DNA of 41,105 nt, taken from assembly GCA_016788205.1 (NCBI GenBank), contig JAEUTA010000018.1, positions 1 through 41,105 on the forward strand. The letters are read 5' to 3'. The first letter of the stretch is position 1; the number at the start of each line of letters is the position of its first letter. Positions 24,504 through 33,082 of this stretch are shown in pieces. Below the pieces are notes generated by a model, which saw only the letters and a program-made list of their open reading frames with translations, made no database searches and was not told the DNA's origin. Position numbers and translations under genes: made by a program. The stretch is from Flavobacteriales bacterium. Lineage in GTDB: Bacteria; Bacteroidota; Bacteroidia; Flavobacteriales_F; PHOS-HE28.

Positions 24504-25757
24504 ATGTTCGATAGCGACCGTTGGAGCGAGATCTGGCAAACGCTGAGCCGCAACAAACTGCGCAGCGCGCTCACCGCGTTCGGTGTGGGCTGGGGCATCT
24601 TCATGCTGATCCTCATGCTCGGTGCCGGCAATGGACTTGCGAACGGTGTCAACCGTGCCTTCAGCGGCTGGGCCAGCAACAGTTGTTTCATGTGGACGCA
24701 GATGACGTCCATCCCCTATGCCGGATTCCCGCGTGGTCGCAGCTTCGATTTCGACAACAGCGATGTGGAGGCCATCCGCCAGCGTATCCCTGGTGTGGAC
24801 GCCCTGGCGCCGCGTCTGCAACTCGGTGGATGGAACGGAAGCAACAACGTGGTGTACAACGGTAAGACCGGCCCGTTCAATGTGAACGGCGACATGCCGG
24901 ACATCATGCGGATCCAGGGCACGGGCATCACGGGCGGGCGTTTCATCAACCAGAAGGATGTGCTCGATGCGCGCAAGGTGTGCGTGATCGGCCAACGCGT
25001 GGTGGATGTGCTTTACACCGCGGATGAAGATCCGCTCGGCACCTTCATCCGCATCAACAACGTGTACTTCAAAGTGGTGGGCACGCACAAGACGAAGGCC
25101 ACGGCGGAGATGGACGAGAACCAGGACGCCACGATCTACGTGCCCTTCAGCACCTTCCAGCACGCGTTCAATGCGATGAACCAGGTGCATTGGTTCGCGA
25201 TCACCGCCAAGCCGGGTGTGAAAGCAGGCGATCTGGAAAAGGACATCAAGAAGATGATGGCCGAACGCCACCGCGTGGACCCGGAGGATGAGATGGCCTT
25301 CGGCAGCTTCAACGTGGAGGAGATGTTCGACATGACGAACAACCTCTTCCTCGCCATCACGGGCCTGGGCTGGTTCGTGGGCATCCTTACGTTGATCTCC
25401 GGGGTGGTGGGTGTGAGCAACATCATGCTGGTCATCGTTCGCGAGCGAACCCAGGAGATCGGCATCCGTCGCAGTCTGGGGGCCACGCCCGCCACCATCA
25501 CCACACAGATCGTGCTCGAAGCACTGACGCTCACGTTCATCGCCGGCTACGTCGGTCTGGTGAGCGGCGTATTCCTGTTGGAAGGCATCAGCGCCATGGG
25601 CATCGACAGCGACTTCTTCGCACAGCCGGAAGTGGACCTCACGGTCGCCGTGGTCGCACTCGTCGTGCTCGTCGTTTGCGGCCTGTTCGCAGGCCTTGTC
25701 CCTGCCCGTCGCGCTTTGGCCATCCGCGCAGTTGAAGCCCTTCGCAGCGGCACCTGA
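24504..25757 (+). CDS. MacB-type ABC permease 2
   Basis: A 417-residue paralogue of the preceding permease with the same layout: LSRNKLRSALTAFGVGWGIFMLILM at the N-terminus, a periplasmic domain, and GVSNIMLVIVRERTQEIGIRRSLGATPATI before the last helices. It starts 2 bp after permease 1. Both open with MFDS-x-x-W, showing a tandem duplication. The substrate of such exporters ranges from macrolides and peptides to lipoproteins and cannot be read here. Confidence 0.92.
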   Translation: MFDSDRWSEIWQTLSRNKLRSALTAFGVGWGIFMLILMLGAGNGLANGVNRAFSGWASNSCFMWTQMTSIPYAGFPRGRSFDFDNSDVEAIRQRIPGVDALAPRLQLGGWNGSNNVVYNGKTGPFNVNGDMPDIMRIQGTGITGGRFINQKDVLDARKVCVIGQRVVDVLYTADEDPLGTFIRINNVYFKVVGTHKTKATAEMDENQDATIYVPFSTFQHAFNAMNQVHWFAITAKPGVKAGDLEKDIKKMMAERHRVDPEDEMAFGSFNVEEMFDMTNNLFLAITGLGWFVGILTLISGVVGVSNIMLVIVRERTQEIGIRRSLGATPATITTQIVLEALTLTFIAGYVGLVSGVFLLEGISAMGIDSDFFAQPEVDLTVAVVALVVLVVCGLFAGLVPARRALAIRAVEALRSGT

Positions 25758-25781
25758 TCAACAAGAACCACACTCGTTCCC

Positions 25782-26891
25782 ATGAAACGTTTCCGTCGCA
25801 TCCTCTTCATCAGCCTGGGTCTTCTGCTCTTCCTATGGACCCTCTGGTTCCTCTACCAGAAGAGCGCCGAAGTGCCCGACGAGTTCAAGATCGAGAAACC
25901 GCGCAAGCACGAACTGGTGAAGAAGACCGTGGCCAATGGCAGCATCGTGCCACGCAAGGAGATCCTGATCAAGCCCGTGGTCAGTGGGATCATCCGTGAG
26001 CTTTATGTGGAAGCGGGCCAGCAGGTGAAGAAGGGGGACCCGCTCGCGAAGATCCAGATCGTACCGGACATGCTCTCCTTGAGCCAGGGCGAGCAGCGCG
26101 TGCGCAGCGCCGAGATCAACGTGCAGAACGCCCAGATGACCTTCGACCGCAACGAGCCGCTGGCCCGGAAAGGCGTGATCAGTGCCAGTGAGATGCAGGG
26201 CTACGACATCGCGCTGCGCACGGCGAAGCAGGAACTCGACGCCGCACAGGAAGCGTTGCAGGTCGTGCGCGACGGGATCAGCCGCACCAGCGCGGGCAAT
26301 ACCATCGTGCGCTCCACCATCGACGGCATGGTCCTCGATGTTCCCGTGAAAGAAGGCAATAGCGTGACCGAGCGGAACAACTTCGCCGAAGGCACCACCA
26401 TCGCCAGCATCGCCGACATGGACGATCTGATCTTCCAAGGCAAGGTGGACGAGAGCGAGGTGGGCAAGGTGAAGCTGGGCATGCCCGTGGTGCTCACCGT
26501 GGGGGCGGTGGCCGGTGCCAAGTGGGACGCGGAACTCGAGTACATCGCCCCCAAAGGCGTGGAGGACCAAGGCGCCATCCAATTCGAGATCCGCGCAGCG
26601 GTGAAATTGAACGAGGGACAGACGCTGCGTTCCGGCTACAGTGCCAACGCGGACATCGTGCTCGAGCGCAAGGACAGTGCGATGGTCGTGCCTGAAGGCA
26701 TCGTGACCTTCAACCTGAAAGGCGATAGTGCCTTCGTGGACGTGAAGGAAGGTGAAGGCTGGAAGAAGACCTACATCAAGACCGGCTTGAGCGATGGCTT
26801 GGACATTGAAGTGCTCGAAGGCGTAACGATGGACACGCAGCTGAAGGGGCTGAAGAAGGATCTGGAAGAAGAGGGGCCGCCTGAGGAGTAG
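25782..26891 (+). CDS. MacA-like periplasmic adaptor (HlyD family)
   Basis: A 369-residue membrane-fusion protein linking the inner-membrane permeases to an outer-membrane channel. It has one N-terminal helix (about residues 6-26), a lipoyl half-motif GIIRELYVEAGQQVKKGDPL, a coiled-coil hairpin (about 95-165), the second lipoyl half IVRSTIDGMVLDVPVKEGNSV, a beta-barrel region and an acidic Glu-rich tail. It starts 24 bp after permease 2. No TolC-type gene follows, so the outer-membrane partner is encoded elsewhere. Confidence 0.92.
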   Translation: MKRFRRILFISLGLLLFLWTLWFLYQKSAEVPDEFKIEKPRKHELVKKTVANGSIVPRKEILIKPVVSGIIRELYVEAGQQVKKGDPLAKIQIVPDMLSLSQGEQRVRSAEINVQNAQMTFDRNEPLARKGVISASEMQGYDIALRTAKQELDAAQEALQVVRDGISRTSAGNTIVRSTIDGMVLDVPVKEGNSVTERNNFAEGTTIASIADMDDLIFQGKVDESEVGKVKLGMPVVLTVGAVAGAKWDAELEYIAPKGVEDQGAIQFEIRAAVKLNEGQTLRSGYSANADIVLERKDSAMVVPEGIVTFNLKGDSAFVDVKEGEGWKKTYIKTGLSDGLDIEVLEGVTMDTQLKGLKKDLEEEGPPEE

Positions 26892-26935
26892 GTGAAATGG
26901 GACGATAGCTGGGCCGGAAGTTCCATCTTCGCGGT

Positions 26936-28441
26936 ATGGTTACCCGTACTCTTTCAGCACTGACCGTCGGGCTCGTATGCGCATCCTCCACCTTCGCCCA
27001 AAAAGCCCCCGACCTCAAGGAACTCGATGCCTACATCGCCGATGCGGTGGTGAAGTTCGACCAGCCCGGACTGGCCGTGGGCATCGTGCAGGGCGGACGA
27101 CTCGTGTGGAGCAAGGGCTACGGCAAACTCGACCTCGCGAAATCGGACCCGGTCACGGCGAACTCCCTCTTCTACTGCGCCAGTATCAGCAAGGCGTTCA
27201 CCGCATGTGCCGTGGGCTTACTGGTGGATGACGGCAAGTTGGACTGGAACGCCCCCGTGCGCCAGTACATGCCGGAGTTCAACACGCCTCTTCCCTATGT
27301 CACCGACCAATTCCTGGTGAAAGACCTGCTGTGCCACCGCAGCGGCTGGATCACCTTCGACGGTGACCTGTTGTGGTATGGGACGAATTACACGCAGAAA
27401 GAGATCCTCGCACGCCATGCGCACGAACCGATGACCCTTCCCTTCCGCGACGAGTTCGGCTACAGCAACCTCATGTTCATCGCTGCGGCACAACTCGTGG
27501 AGCGCGTCAGCGGTATGACCTGGGACCAGTTCATCACCACGCGCATCTTCCGACCATTGGGCATGGACCGCAGTCGCGTGGAGACCGCCGATCTCGCCGG
27601 CATGTCGGACGTCGCCCTGCCGCATGTGCGCAAGGGCCAGGATCCATCGGCCCCGCAGAAAAGCATGCCCTACCAAGCGTTGCAGGGAGCCGATGGTGCG
27701 TGCGGCGTGATCAGCACGGTGACGGATCTGGCGAAGTGGGATGCCATGTGGGCCGATGAAGGCAAGGCCAACGGCAACGTGTTCATCGAGCCGAATACGT
27801 TCGGCATGATCACCACTTCGCACCTGGCGATGGGCGATGAAGGCGCCGGCCTGGGATGGTTCATAGGCAGCGAGTATGGCACCAAGATCATCACGCACAG
27901 CGGCGGCATGCCCGGTTTCGTGCTGAACCATGCCGTTGCGCCAGAGCAGGATCTGGCGGTGATCGCCTTGGGCAACGGTGAGAGCAGCTCCGTTTTCGCC
28001 GTAACGAACAAGATCCTGAACGCCTACCTCGGTGATGGCAAGCTGGACCCGGTGGCCAACATGCTCCCGCGTCTGGCGAAACGCAAGGAACGCGAGGCCG
28101 CACGTGTAGCGGCGCGCGTGAACGCGCGCGTGCAAGGCACTACCCCAACGGCCGCTGCCACCCGATTGCAGGGCACCTTCACCGACAAGGTCTACGGCAC
28201 AGCCTCCATCGTGGACGATGGCGGCGTACCCGTCCTCTCCTTCCAGCCGGCCAAGGAACTCTTCACCGGCAAGCTCGTGCACTGGCACTACGACACGTGG
28301 GAATGGGAACACGCCGACCCCTTCCTGGAACCCGGCTACATCACCTTCGAGTTCGATGCGGACCACAACGTAACGGGCTTCAAGATCGACCTGCACAGCC
28401 CGGACTTCCACTTCTACAAGTTGCATTTCGAGAAGCAGTAG
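26936..28441 (+). CDS. Serine hydrolase, beta-lactamase family
   Basis: A 501-residue exported enzyme of the class C beta-lactamase/esterase (PF00144) superfamily. It has a signal peptide (MVTRTLSALTVGLVCASSTFA), the nucleophile motif SISK (Ser83, Lys86), the YSN motif (Tyr176-Asn178), and HSGG at His321 in the place of KTG. A C-terminal beta domain (from about 400) with GTFTDKVYGTASIV and FHFYKLHF resembles DUF3471. Family members act as D-aminopeptidases, esterases or peptidoglycan-related hydrolases; a resistance role is not indicated. It starts 44 bp after the adaptor gene. Confidence 0.88.
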   Translation: MVTRTLSALTVGLVCASSTFAQKAPDLKELDAYIADAVVKFDQPGLAVGIVQGGRLVWSKGYGKLDLAKSDPVTANSLFYCASISKAFTACAVGLLVDDGKLDWNAPVRQYMPEFNTPLPYVTDQFLVKDLLCHRSGWITFDGDLLWYGTNYTQKEILARHAHEPMTLPFRDEFGYSNLMFIAAAQLVERVSGMTWDQFITTRIFRPLGMDRSRVETADLAGMSDVALPHVRKGQDPSAPQKSMPYQALQGADGACGVISTVTDLAKWDAMWADEGKANGNVFIEPNTFGMITTSHLAMGDEGAGLGWFIGSEYGTKIITHSGGMPGFVLNHAVAPEQDLAVIALGNGESSSVFAVTNKILNAYLGDGKLDPVANMLPRLAKRKEREAARVAARVNARVQGTTPTAAATRLQGTFTDKVYGTASIVDDGGVPVLSFQPAKELFTGKLVHWHYDTWEWEHADPFLEPGYITFEFDADHNVTGFKIDLHSPDFHFYKLHFEKQ

Positions 28442-28444
28442 TGG

Positions 28445-29773
28445 ATGCCATCCCGCGGACAGGTCATCAGCTTCTTCCTCGTGGTGCTGTTCCTGTGCAG
28501 CTGGCACCTGGATCACGGGCACAACGACAACACCATGGCCCGTGCGGCCAGCGTGGCATCGCTCGTCGATCGCGGCACGCTGGACATCACCCCGATCCAC
28601 GAGGTCACCGGTGACAAGGCGCGGGTGAACGAGCGCTATTACTCCGACAAGGCGCCGTTACCCTCCTTCCTGGTGCTGCCGTTCCATGGGCTGTTGGTGA
28701 AGTGCGGACGGGTCACCACGGGGGAACACGGGACGCTGAACGATGGACTGCTGCGCCTCGGCGGCTTCATCTGTGGCAGCATCCCGCTGGCGCTCCTCAT
28801 CACGCTGGCGTGGTGGCAGCTTCGTTCACGCCAAAGACCTGTACCGATGAACACCGCGCTGATGGCGACCTTGCCCCTGCTCGGCTCCTTCCTCTTCGTG
28901 TACAGCGGGAGCTTCTACAACCACCTGCCGGGCGCGTTGTTCACGGTGTTGGCCGCGCGCAGTGTTCTACACCGCAACGCCACACGAGCTGGCCTCTGGT
29001 CGAGCGCGGCGTTCCTGTGCGAGTCGGCGCTCCTGCTGTTCCCCTTGGTGTGGATGGCCCAACTGGCCCTGGGCAGGCGATGGCGCGAGATCGGTGGCAT
29101 GGCGCTCGGTCTGGTGCCGGGCGTATTCGGTGCATGCCTCCATAACCTGGCCGTGACCGGCGAAGCCTTCACCTTCCCCAACGCCTATGCGGTGAACTAC
29201 AGTGCCATGCACCAGCAGTACGGGTTCGGCACGTGGCAACCGCAGGCCTTCCTGCACCTGCTCTTCACGGACTACCGAGGCCTGCTGTTCTACATGCCGT
29301 TCCTGCTCGTATCGCTCATCGTACTTCCCCGCAGGCTCCAACTGAAGGACCTGCTCATCAACCCCTACGTCCTTCCCTCACTGTTGTTCATCGCGGCGTT
29401 CCTCACGCACGCCACGTGGTGGGGCGGTTGGACCTATGGGCCGCGCTACCTGATGGCCGCCGCCGTGTTACTGGCGTTCCAGACCCTGTACCTGCTGGAC
29501 GACAAGCCCTGGGTCCGGCGGATGGTCATCGCCACGGGCGGCTTCGGGTTCGGGTGCGCGCTCGCCGCGAAGATGACCGTGGGCTACTCCTTCCCTACGG
29601 GTGTCCTCCATCCGATGTTCACCGAAATATGGCCCCGCCTCATCAACGGTGACTGGACCTCGGCGCAATGGCCTGTTCTGTTGGGGGCGAGCCCGGCCAT
29701 CGCGGCAGCGCTCTATCTCCCTATCCTTGCAAGCGGCCTCTACGCGCTCACACGCATCGACCGCGCGAACTGA
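28445..29773 (+). CDS. GT-C-like multi-pass membrane protein
   Basis: A 442-residue protein with about ten hydrophobic helices. Between helices 1 and 2 lies NDNTMARAASVASLVDRGTLDI and then NERYYSDKAPLPSFL, a conserved extracytoplasmic pattern seen in dolichyl-phosphate-mannose-like (GT-C) glycosyltransferases and their undefined relatives. The Asp residues in that loop would be candidate catalytic groups. It starts 3 bp after the hydrolase stop and ends 2 bp before rsmE, so it is likely co-transcribed. Substrate unknown; assignment at fold level only. Confidence 0.65.
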   Translation: MPSRGQVISFFLVVLFLCSWHLDHGHNDNTMARAASVASLVDRGTLDITPIHEVTGDKARVNERYYSDKAPLPSFLVLPFHGLLVKCGRVTTGEHGTLNDGLLRLGGFICGSIPLALLITLAWWQLRSRQRPVPMNTALMATLPLLGSFLFVYSGSFYNHLPGALFTVLAARSVLHRNATRAGLWSSAAFLCESALLLFPLVWMAQLALGRRWREIGGMALGLVPGVFGACLHNLAVTGEAFTFPNAYAVNYSAMHQQYGFGTWQPQAFLHLLFTDYRGLLFYMPFLLVSLIVLPRRLQLKDLLINPYVLPSLLFIAAFLTHATWWGGWTYGPRYLMAAAVLLAFQTLYLLDDKPWVRRMVIATGGFGFGCALAAKMTVGYSFPTGVLHPMFTEIWPRLINGDWTSAQWPVLLGASPAIAAALYLPILASGLYALTRIDRAN

Positions 29774-29775
29774 CG

Positions 29776-30477
29776 ATGCATCTGTTCCACTGCCCTGACC
29801 TATTGGGGGCCTCCGTTGAATTACCGGAGGAAGAGGCCCACCATGCGACCGCTGTGCTACGCCTTGCGGTGGGAACGCGGATCGGCTTGCTCGATGGTGC
29901 GGGAACGAAGGCCGCCGGCGAGATCGAAAGCGCGAGCAAGAAGGGCTGCACCGTCCGCATCCTGGAACGGGTCGTGCTGCCTGCGGAACGTTCCGCCCGC
30001 ATCCATCTCGCCGTGGCACCCACGAAACAGATGGACCGCTACGAGTGGTTCGTGGAGAAAGCCGTGGAGATCGGCGTGGACCGCATCACGCCCTTGATCA
30101 CCGACCGCACCGAGCGCGGCAAGCTCCGCATCGACCGCCTGCAGCGCGTGGCCATCAGCGCCATGAAACAGAGCCAGCGCGCATGGCTCCCGAGGATCGA
30201 TGAGCTGACGACCGTGAAGCACCTGTTGCAAGAAGACCTTGCACCGCAGCGGCTTTTCGGATGGTGCGAAGGCGAGCACCGCTCGTTGATGGAACGCTAT
30301 ACCCCCAGCATCGACACGGTGGTGCTCATCGGCCCCGAAGGTGACTTCACCCCCGAAGAAGCCGCGACATTCCGGAACACCGGCTTCCACGCCGTAAGCA
30401 TCGGCGCAGCCCGCCTCCGCACCGAGACCGCCGCCCTGGCCGTCTGCACCTGGATAAGCCTCGCCCAACAGCGGTAA
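29776..30477 (+). CDS. rsmE: 16S rRNA m3U1498 methyltransferase
   Basis: A 233-residue SPOUT methyltransferase that methylates U1498 of 16S rRNA with SAM. It has an N-terminal PUA-like domain (HLFHCPDLL...LPEEEAHHATAVLRL), then LAVAPTKQMDRYEWFVEKAVEIGVDRITPL, RWQRVAISAMKQSQRA-like RLQRVAISAMKQSQRA, and the C-terminal trefoil knot with LIGPEGDFTPEEAATF and SIGAARLRTETAAL. Length is normal. ATG 29776 follows the previous stop by 2 bp; the upstream open frame lies inside the preceding gene. Confidence 0.96.
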   Translation: MHLFHCPDLLGASVELPEEEAHHATAVLRLAVGTRIGLLDGAGTKAAGEIESASKKGCTVRILERVVLPAERSARIHLAVAPTKQMDRYEWFVEKAVEIGVDRITPLITDRTERGKLRIDRLQRVAISAMKQSQRAWLPRIDELTTVKHLLQEDLAPQRLFGWCEGEHRSLMERYTPSIDTVVLIGPEGDFTPEEAATFRNTGFHAVSIGAARLRTETAALAVCTWISLAQQR

Positions 30478-30520
30478 TTCCCATCACGGTACTCGTCCAT
30501 CACGCTGCTATTCATGTTCA

Positions 30521-30553
30521 CATGTGTCCTCCTCGCGGAGGCGGGGACACATG
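30521..30553. repeat. Long nested hairpin with CACATG ends
   Basis: CATGTGTCC and GGACACATG form 9 bp around an inner CCTC-GCG-GAGG stem. It lies in the 120-bp spacer between rsmE and the DUF4159 gene. There is no T tract. CACATG occurs seven times between 30519 and 30659, spanning this hairpin and the next gene's start. Confidence 0.7.
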
Positions 30554-30585
30554 CCCGCATGAGCACATGGTCCTTCCCGCAACGG

Positions 30586-30593
30586 TAACTTCG
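30586..30593 (+). promoter_or_regulatory. -7-like element of DUF4159 gene
   Basis: TAACTTCG lies 4 bp before the ATG at 30598, so the transcript would be almost leaderless. One base from TAnnTTTG; no -33 partner seen. Confidence 0.3.
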
Positions 30594-30597
30594 CCCC

Positions 30598-31275
30598 ATG
30601 TTCAGGCTCTTCGCATTGCTCTTCATGGCCACATGGGCACATGTCCACATGAGCACATGTGCATTCTCCCAGGGTTCCTTCCAACTCGCCGTGCTGAAGT
30701 ACAACGGCGGCGGCGACTGGTACGGCAACCCCACCAGCGTGCCCAATCTGGTGAAGTACTGCAATGCGCAATTGGGCATGACCATCAATCCCGAAGTGCC
30801 GGTGGTGGAAGTGGGCAGCCCCGACCTGTTCACCTACCCGTTGGTGCACATGACCGGCCACGGTAACGTGGTGTTCTCGCAACAGGAAGCCGAGAACCTG
30901 CGCAGCTACCTCATCGCGGGTGGGTTCCTGCACATCAGCGACAACTACGGCATGGACCAGTTCATCCGGCCGATGATGAAGCGCGTGTTCCCCGAACTGG
31001 AGTTCCTGGAACTGCCCTTCGCGCACGCCATCTACCACCAGAAATACGACTTCGCGCAAGGCCTGCCGAAGGTGCACGAGCACGACAACAAGCCGCCGAA
31101 AGGCTTCGGCCTGTTCTGGGAAGGAAGGCTCGTGTGCTTCTACGACTACGAGTGCGACCTCGGCGACGGCTGGGAGGATGCCGACGTGCACGGCGACAGC
31201 GAAGCCAACCGCACCAAGGCCTTGCAGATGGGGGCCAACATCGTCCGGTTCGCTTTCAGCGGGGCGGAGAACTGA
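30598..31275 (+). CDS. DUF4159 domain protein, exported
   Basis: A 225-residue protein matching DUF4159, a Rossmann-like, glutamine-amidotransferase-related fold of unknown activity. Recognised segments are FQLAVLKYNGGGDWYGNPTS, YPLVHMTGHGNVVFSQQEAENLRSYL, GGFLHISDNYGMDQFIRPMM and FPELEFLELPFAHAIYH. A short N-terminal hydrophobic segment would export it, but this signal is odd: it continues as WAHVHMSTCAF because four octanucleotide CACATG units lie in the coding sequence. In other Bacteroidota such genes sit with DUF58 and MoxR genes. Its last 20 bp overlap the convergent ion channel gene. Confidence 0.85.
   Translation: MFRLFALLFMATWAHVHMSTCAFSQGSFQLAVLKYNGGGDWYGNPTSVPNLVKYCNAQLGMTINPEVPVVEVGSPDLFTYPLVHMTGHGNVVFSQQEAENLRSYLIAGGFLHISDNYGMDQFIRPMMKRVFPELEFLELPFAHAIYHQKYDFAQGLPKVHEHDNKPPKGFGLFWEGRLVCFYDYECDLGDGWEDADVHGDSEANRTKALQMGANIVRFAFSGAEN
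30629..30660 (+). repeat. Four tandem 8-bp units in signal-peptide codons
   Basis: CCACATGG, GCACATGT, CCACATGA and GCACATGT lie head to tail, each unit containing CACATG at exact 8-nt spacing. Because 8 is not a multiple of 3, gain or loss of one unit would shift the DUF4159 reading frame. Confidence 0.75.
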
Positions 31276-32107
31276 CGGGCGCTACCGGCTGGTCCAGGCG
31301 CGTGGCGCAGATGCGGCAGAAGTTGGCATCGGTCAGGTGTTCGGCCATGCCGCAGTGGGGACAAGCCCGTAGTTGCAGGTTGCGTGTTTGACGGGCCATC
31401 TCCACGGTGACGATACCGGTGGGGATCGCGATGATGGCATAACCCAGCAACATGATGCCACTGGCGATGATCTGGCCCAGGGTGGTGACCGGGGCGATAT
31501 CGCCATACCCCACCGTGGTGAGCGTGACGATGGCCCAGTAGATGCTCCGGGGGATGCTGGTGAAGCCGGCCTCCTTGGGCTCCACGATGTACATGATGGT
31601 GCCGAAGACGGAGACCAGCGCCAACACGGCCAGCATGAAGACGATGATGCGGTGCCTGCTGGCCGCGAGCGAAAGGAGCAGCAGCCGCGCCTCGCGCACG
31701 TAGTTGAACAGGCCCAGGATGCGGAAGATGCGCATGAGGCGCACAGCGCGCAGCACGGCCAACGCTTGCAGTCCCGGCCAGATGATGCTGAGGTACGTGG
31801 GAAGTATGGCGAGCAGATCCACCACCCCGTAGAAACTGAACGCCCAACGGACCCGGTCACGCGCCGTCCAGAGGCGCAGTGCGTATTCCACGGTGAAGAG
31901 GATGGTCACCGCCCATTCCACCACCAGGAGCAGCGTGCCGTACTGCTGCTGCACCGCACGCACGCTCTCCAGCATGACGAGGCCGATGCTGAACAGGATC
32001 ACCCAGATCAACCACAGGTCGAAGCGCCTCCCCGCCGGCGTATCACTATCATGGATCACCCTGCCGAGCCGTTCGCGCAGGCTGCCGCGTGTGTCGTTCA
32101 CTGCCAT
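31256..32107 (-). CDS. Voltage-gated-type ion channel with zinc ribbon
   Basis: A 283-residue KvAP-like potassium channel subunit. It has six membrane helices: S1-S3, an S4 with regularly spaced arginines (LRAVRLMRIFRILGLF), and S5-pore-S6 with selectivity filter TTVGYGD. The cytoplasmic tail carries a CPHCG...FCRICATRL zinc ribbon (two CxxC pairs), which may couple gating to redox or metal state, or assist assembly. Four subunits would form the pore. The gene converges on the DUF4159 gene with a 20-bp overlap. Confidence 0.92.
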   Translation of the reverse strand: MAVNDTRGSLRERLGRVIHDSDTPAGRRFDLWLIWVILFSIGLVMLESVRAVQQQYGTLLLVVEWAVTILFTVEYALRLWTARDRVRWAFSFYGVVDLLAILPTYLSIIWPGLQALAVLRAVRLMRIFRILGLFNYVREARLLLLSLAASRHRIIVFMLAVLALVSVFGTIMYIVEPKEAGFTSIPRSIYWAIVTLTTVGYGDIAPVTTLGQIIASGIMLLGYAIIAIPTGIVTVEMARQTRNLQLRACPHCGMAEHLTDANFCRICATRLDQPVAPVSSPPR

Positions 32108-32111
32108 CCTA

Positions 32112-32119
32112 CGAACCTA
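32112..32119 (-). promoter_or_regulatory. -7-like element of ion channel gene
   Basis: TAGGTTCG on the minus strand lies 4 bp before the ATG at 32107. One base from TAnnTTTG. Confidence 0.3.
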
Positions 32120-32164
32120 CATCAACCGGCGGCCGCGATGACCGGGTGAGCAGCCATCAAGCCA

Positions 32165-33082
32165 TCAGCCCTTCCGGTATTTCGCCAGGTTGATCAGCAG
32201 CACACCACCGAGGATCACCACCAGTCCGATGATCTCGTGCAGGCCGAGCGCTTCCTTGCCCAACCAGGTGCCGAGCAGCACGGCCACCACGGGGTTCACG
32301 TAGGCATAGGTGCTCACCTGCGTTGCGGGCCGCACTTGCAGCAGCCACACGTAGGCGCTGAAGCCGATGATGGAACCGAAGACGACCAGGTAGGCTTCGG
32401 CGATCCACGCGCGCAACGGTACGGCCGACCAGTCGAAGCCTTCCCACTCGCCACGCGCTACGCTTACGACCAGGAAGAACGTGGCACCCGTGAGCATCTG
32501 CCACGCACTGTTGGCCGTGTTCGCCATGGGCACCGGGTTGTACTTGCTGAAGAGCGAACCGGCGGGCCACGCGAGGATGCCGATACCCAGCACGAGCAGG
32601 GCACCCAGTTCCGGCGACATGGATGCACCGCTCAGCTGCGTGCTGAGGCGTTCGCTGAAGAGCAGCCATACCCCGATGATGCCCGCGACGATGCCACCGA
32701 GCGTGGCCGGGCTGCGGAAGTTGACCTTCCACTGCGGTCTGTCCAGCAACGTGAACACGAGCGGTGCCACGGCGATGGTGATGGCCACCACGCTGCTGGG
32801 GATGGTCTGCTGCGCCCACACCACGGCACCGTTCCCCGCGAAGAGCAAGAGGAAACCGGCCACGAGCACTTTCCACAGGTGCTTGTCCGGGGCGAAAGGC
32901 ACCCGCTGCACGCCGCACCAGGCGAACATGAGCGCACTGGCCACGGCGAACCGCAGGCCACCGAGCATGAACGGCGGGAAACCCGTGAGCGCCTCGCGGA
33001 TCCCGAAGTAGGTGCTGCCCCAGATGATGTAGATCGCCGCGAAGGCCAGGTAGACCTTCAGGCGGGAGGGTTGGTCTGTCAT
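32165..33082 (-). CDS. EamA-family (DMT) exporter
   Basis: A 305-residue inner-membrane transporter of the drug/metabolite superfamily with ten predicted helices in two EamA repeats. Repeat 1 contains FAAIYIIWGSTYFGIREAL and PFMLGGLRF; repeat 2 contains YLVVFGSIIGFSAYVWLLQ and PVVAVLLGTWLGKEAL. Close relatives (YedA/RhaT-like) export amino acids or other metabolites. ATG 33082 overlaps the stop of the acetyltransferase gene as ATGA, so the pair is translationally coupled; a start at 33157 would lie inside that gene. Confidence 0.92.
   Translation of the reverse strand: MTDQPSRLKVYLAFAAIYIIWGSTYFGIREALTGFPPFMLGGLRFAVASALMFAWCGVQRVPFAPDKHLWKVLVAGFLLLFAGNGAVVWAQQTIPSSVVAITIAVAPLVFTLLDRPQWKVNFRSPATLGGIVAGIIGVWLLFSERLSTQLSGASMSPELGALLVLGIGILAWPAGSLFSKYNPVPMANTANSAWQMLTGATFFLVVSVARGEWEGFDWSAVPLRAWIAEAYLVVFGSIIGFSAYVWLLQVRPATQVSTYAYVNPVVAVLLGTWLGKEALGLHEIIGLVVILGGVLLINLAKYRKG

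Noticed and set aside
26936..28441. Serine hydrolase as an antibiotic-resistance beta-lactamase
   Set aside because: It has the SxxK and YxN motifs but HSGG instead of KTG and a long C-terminal domain, as in esterase or peptidase relatives.
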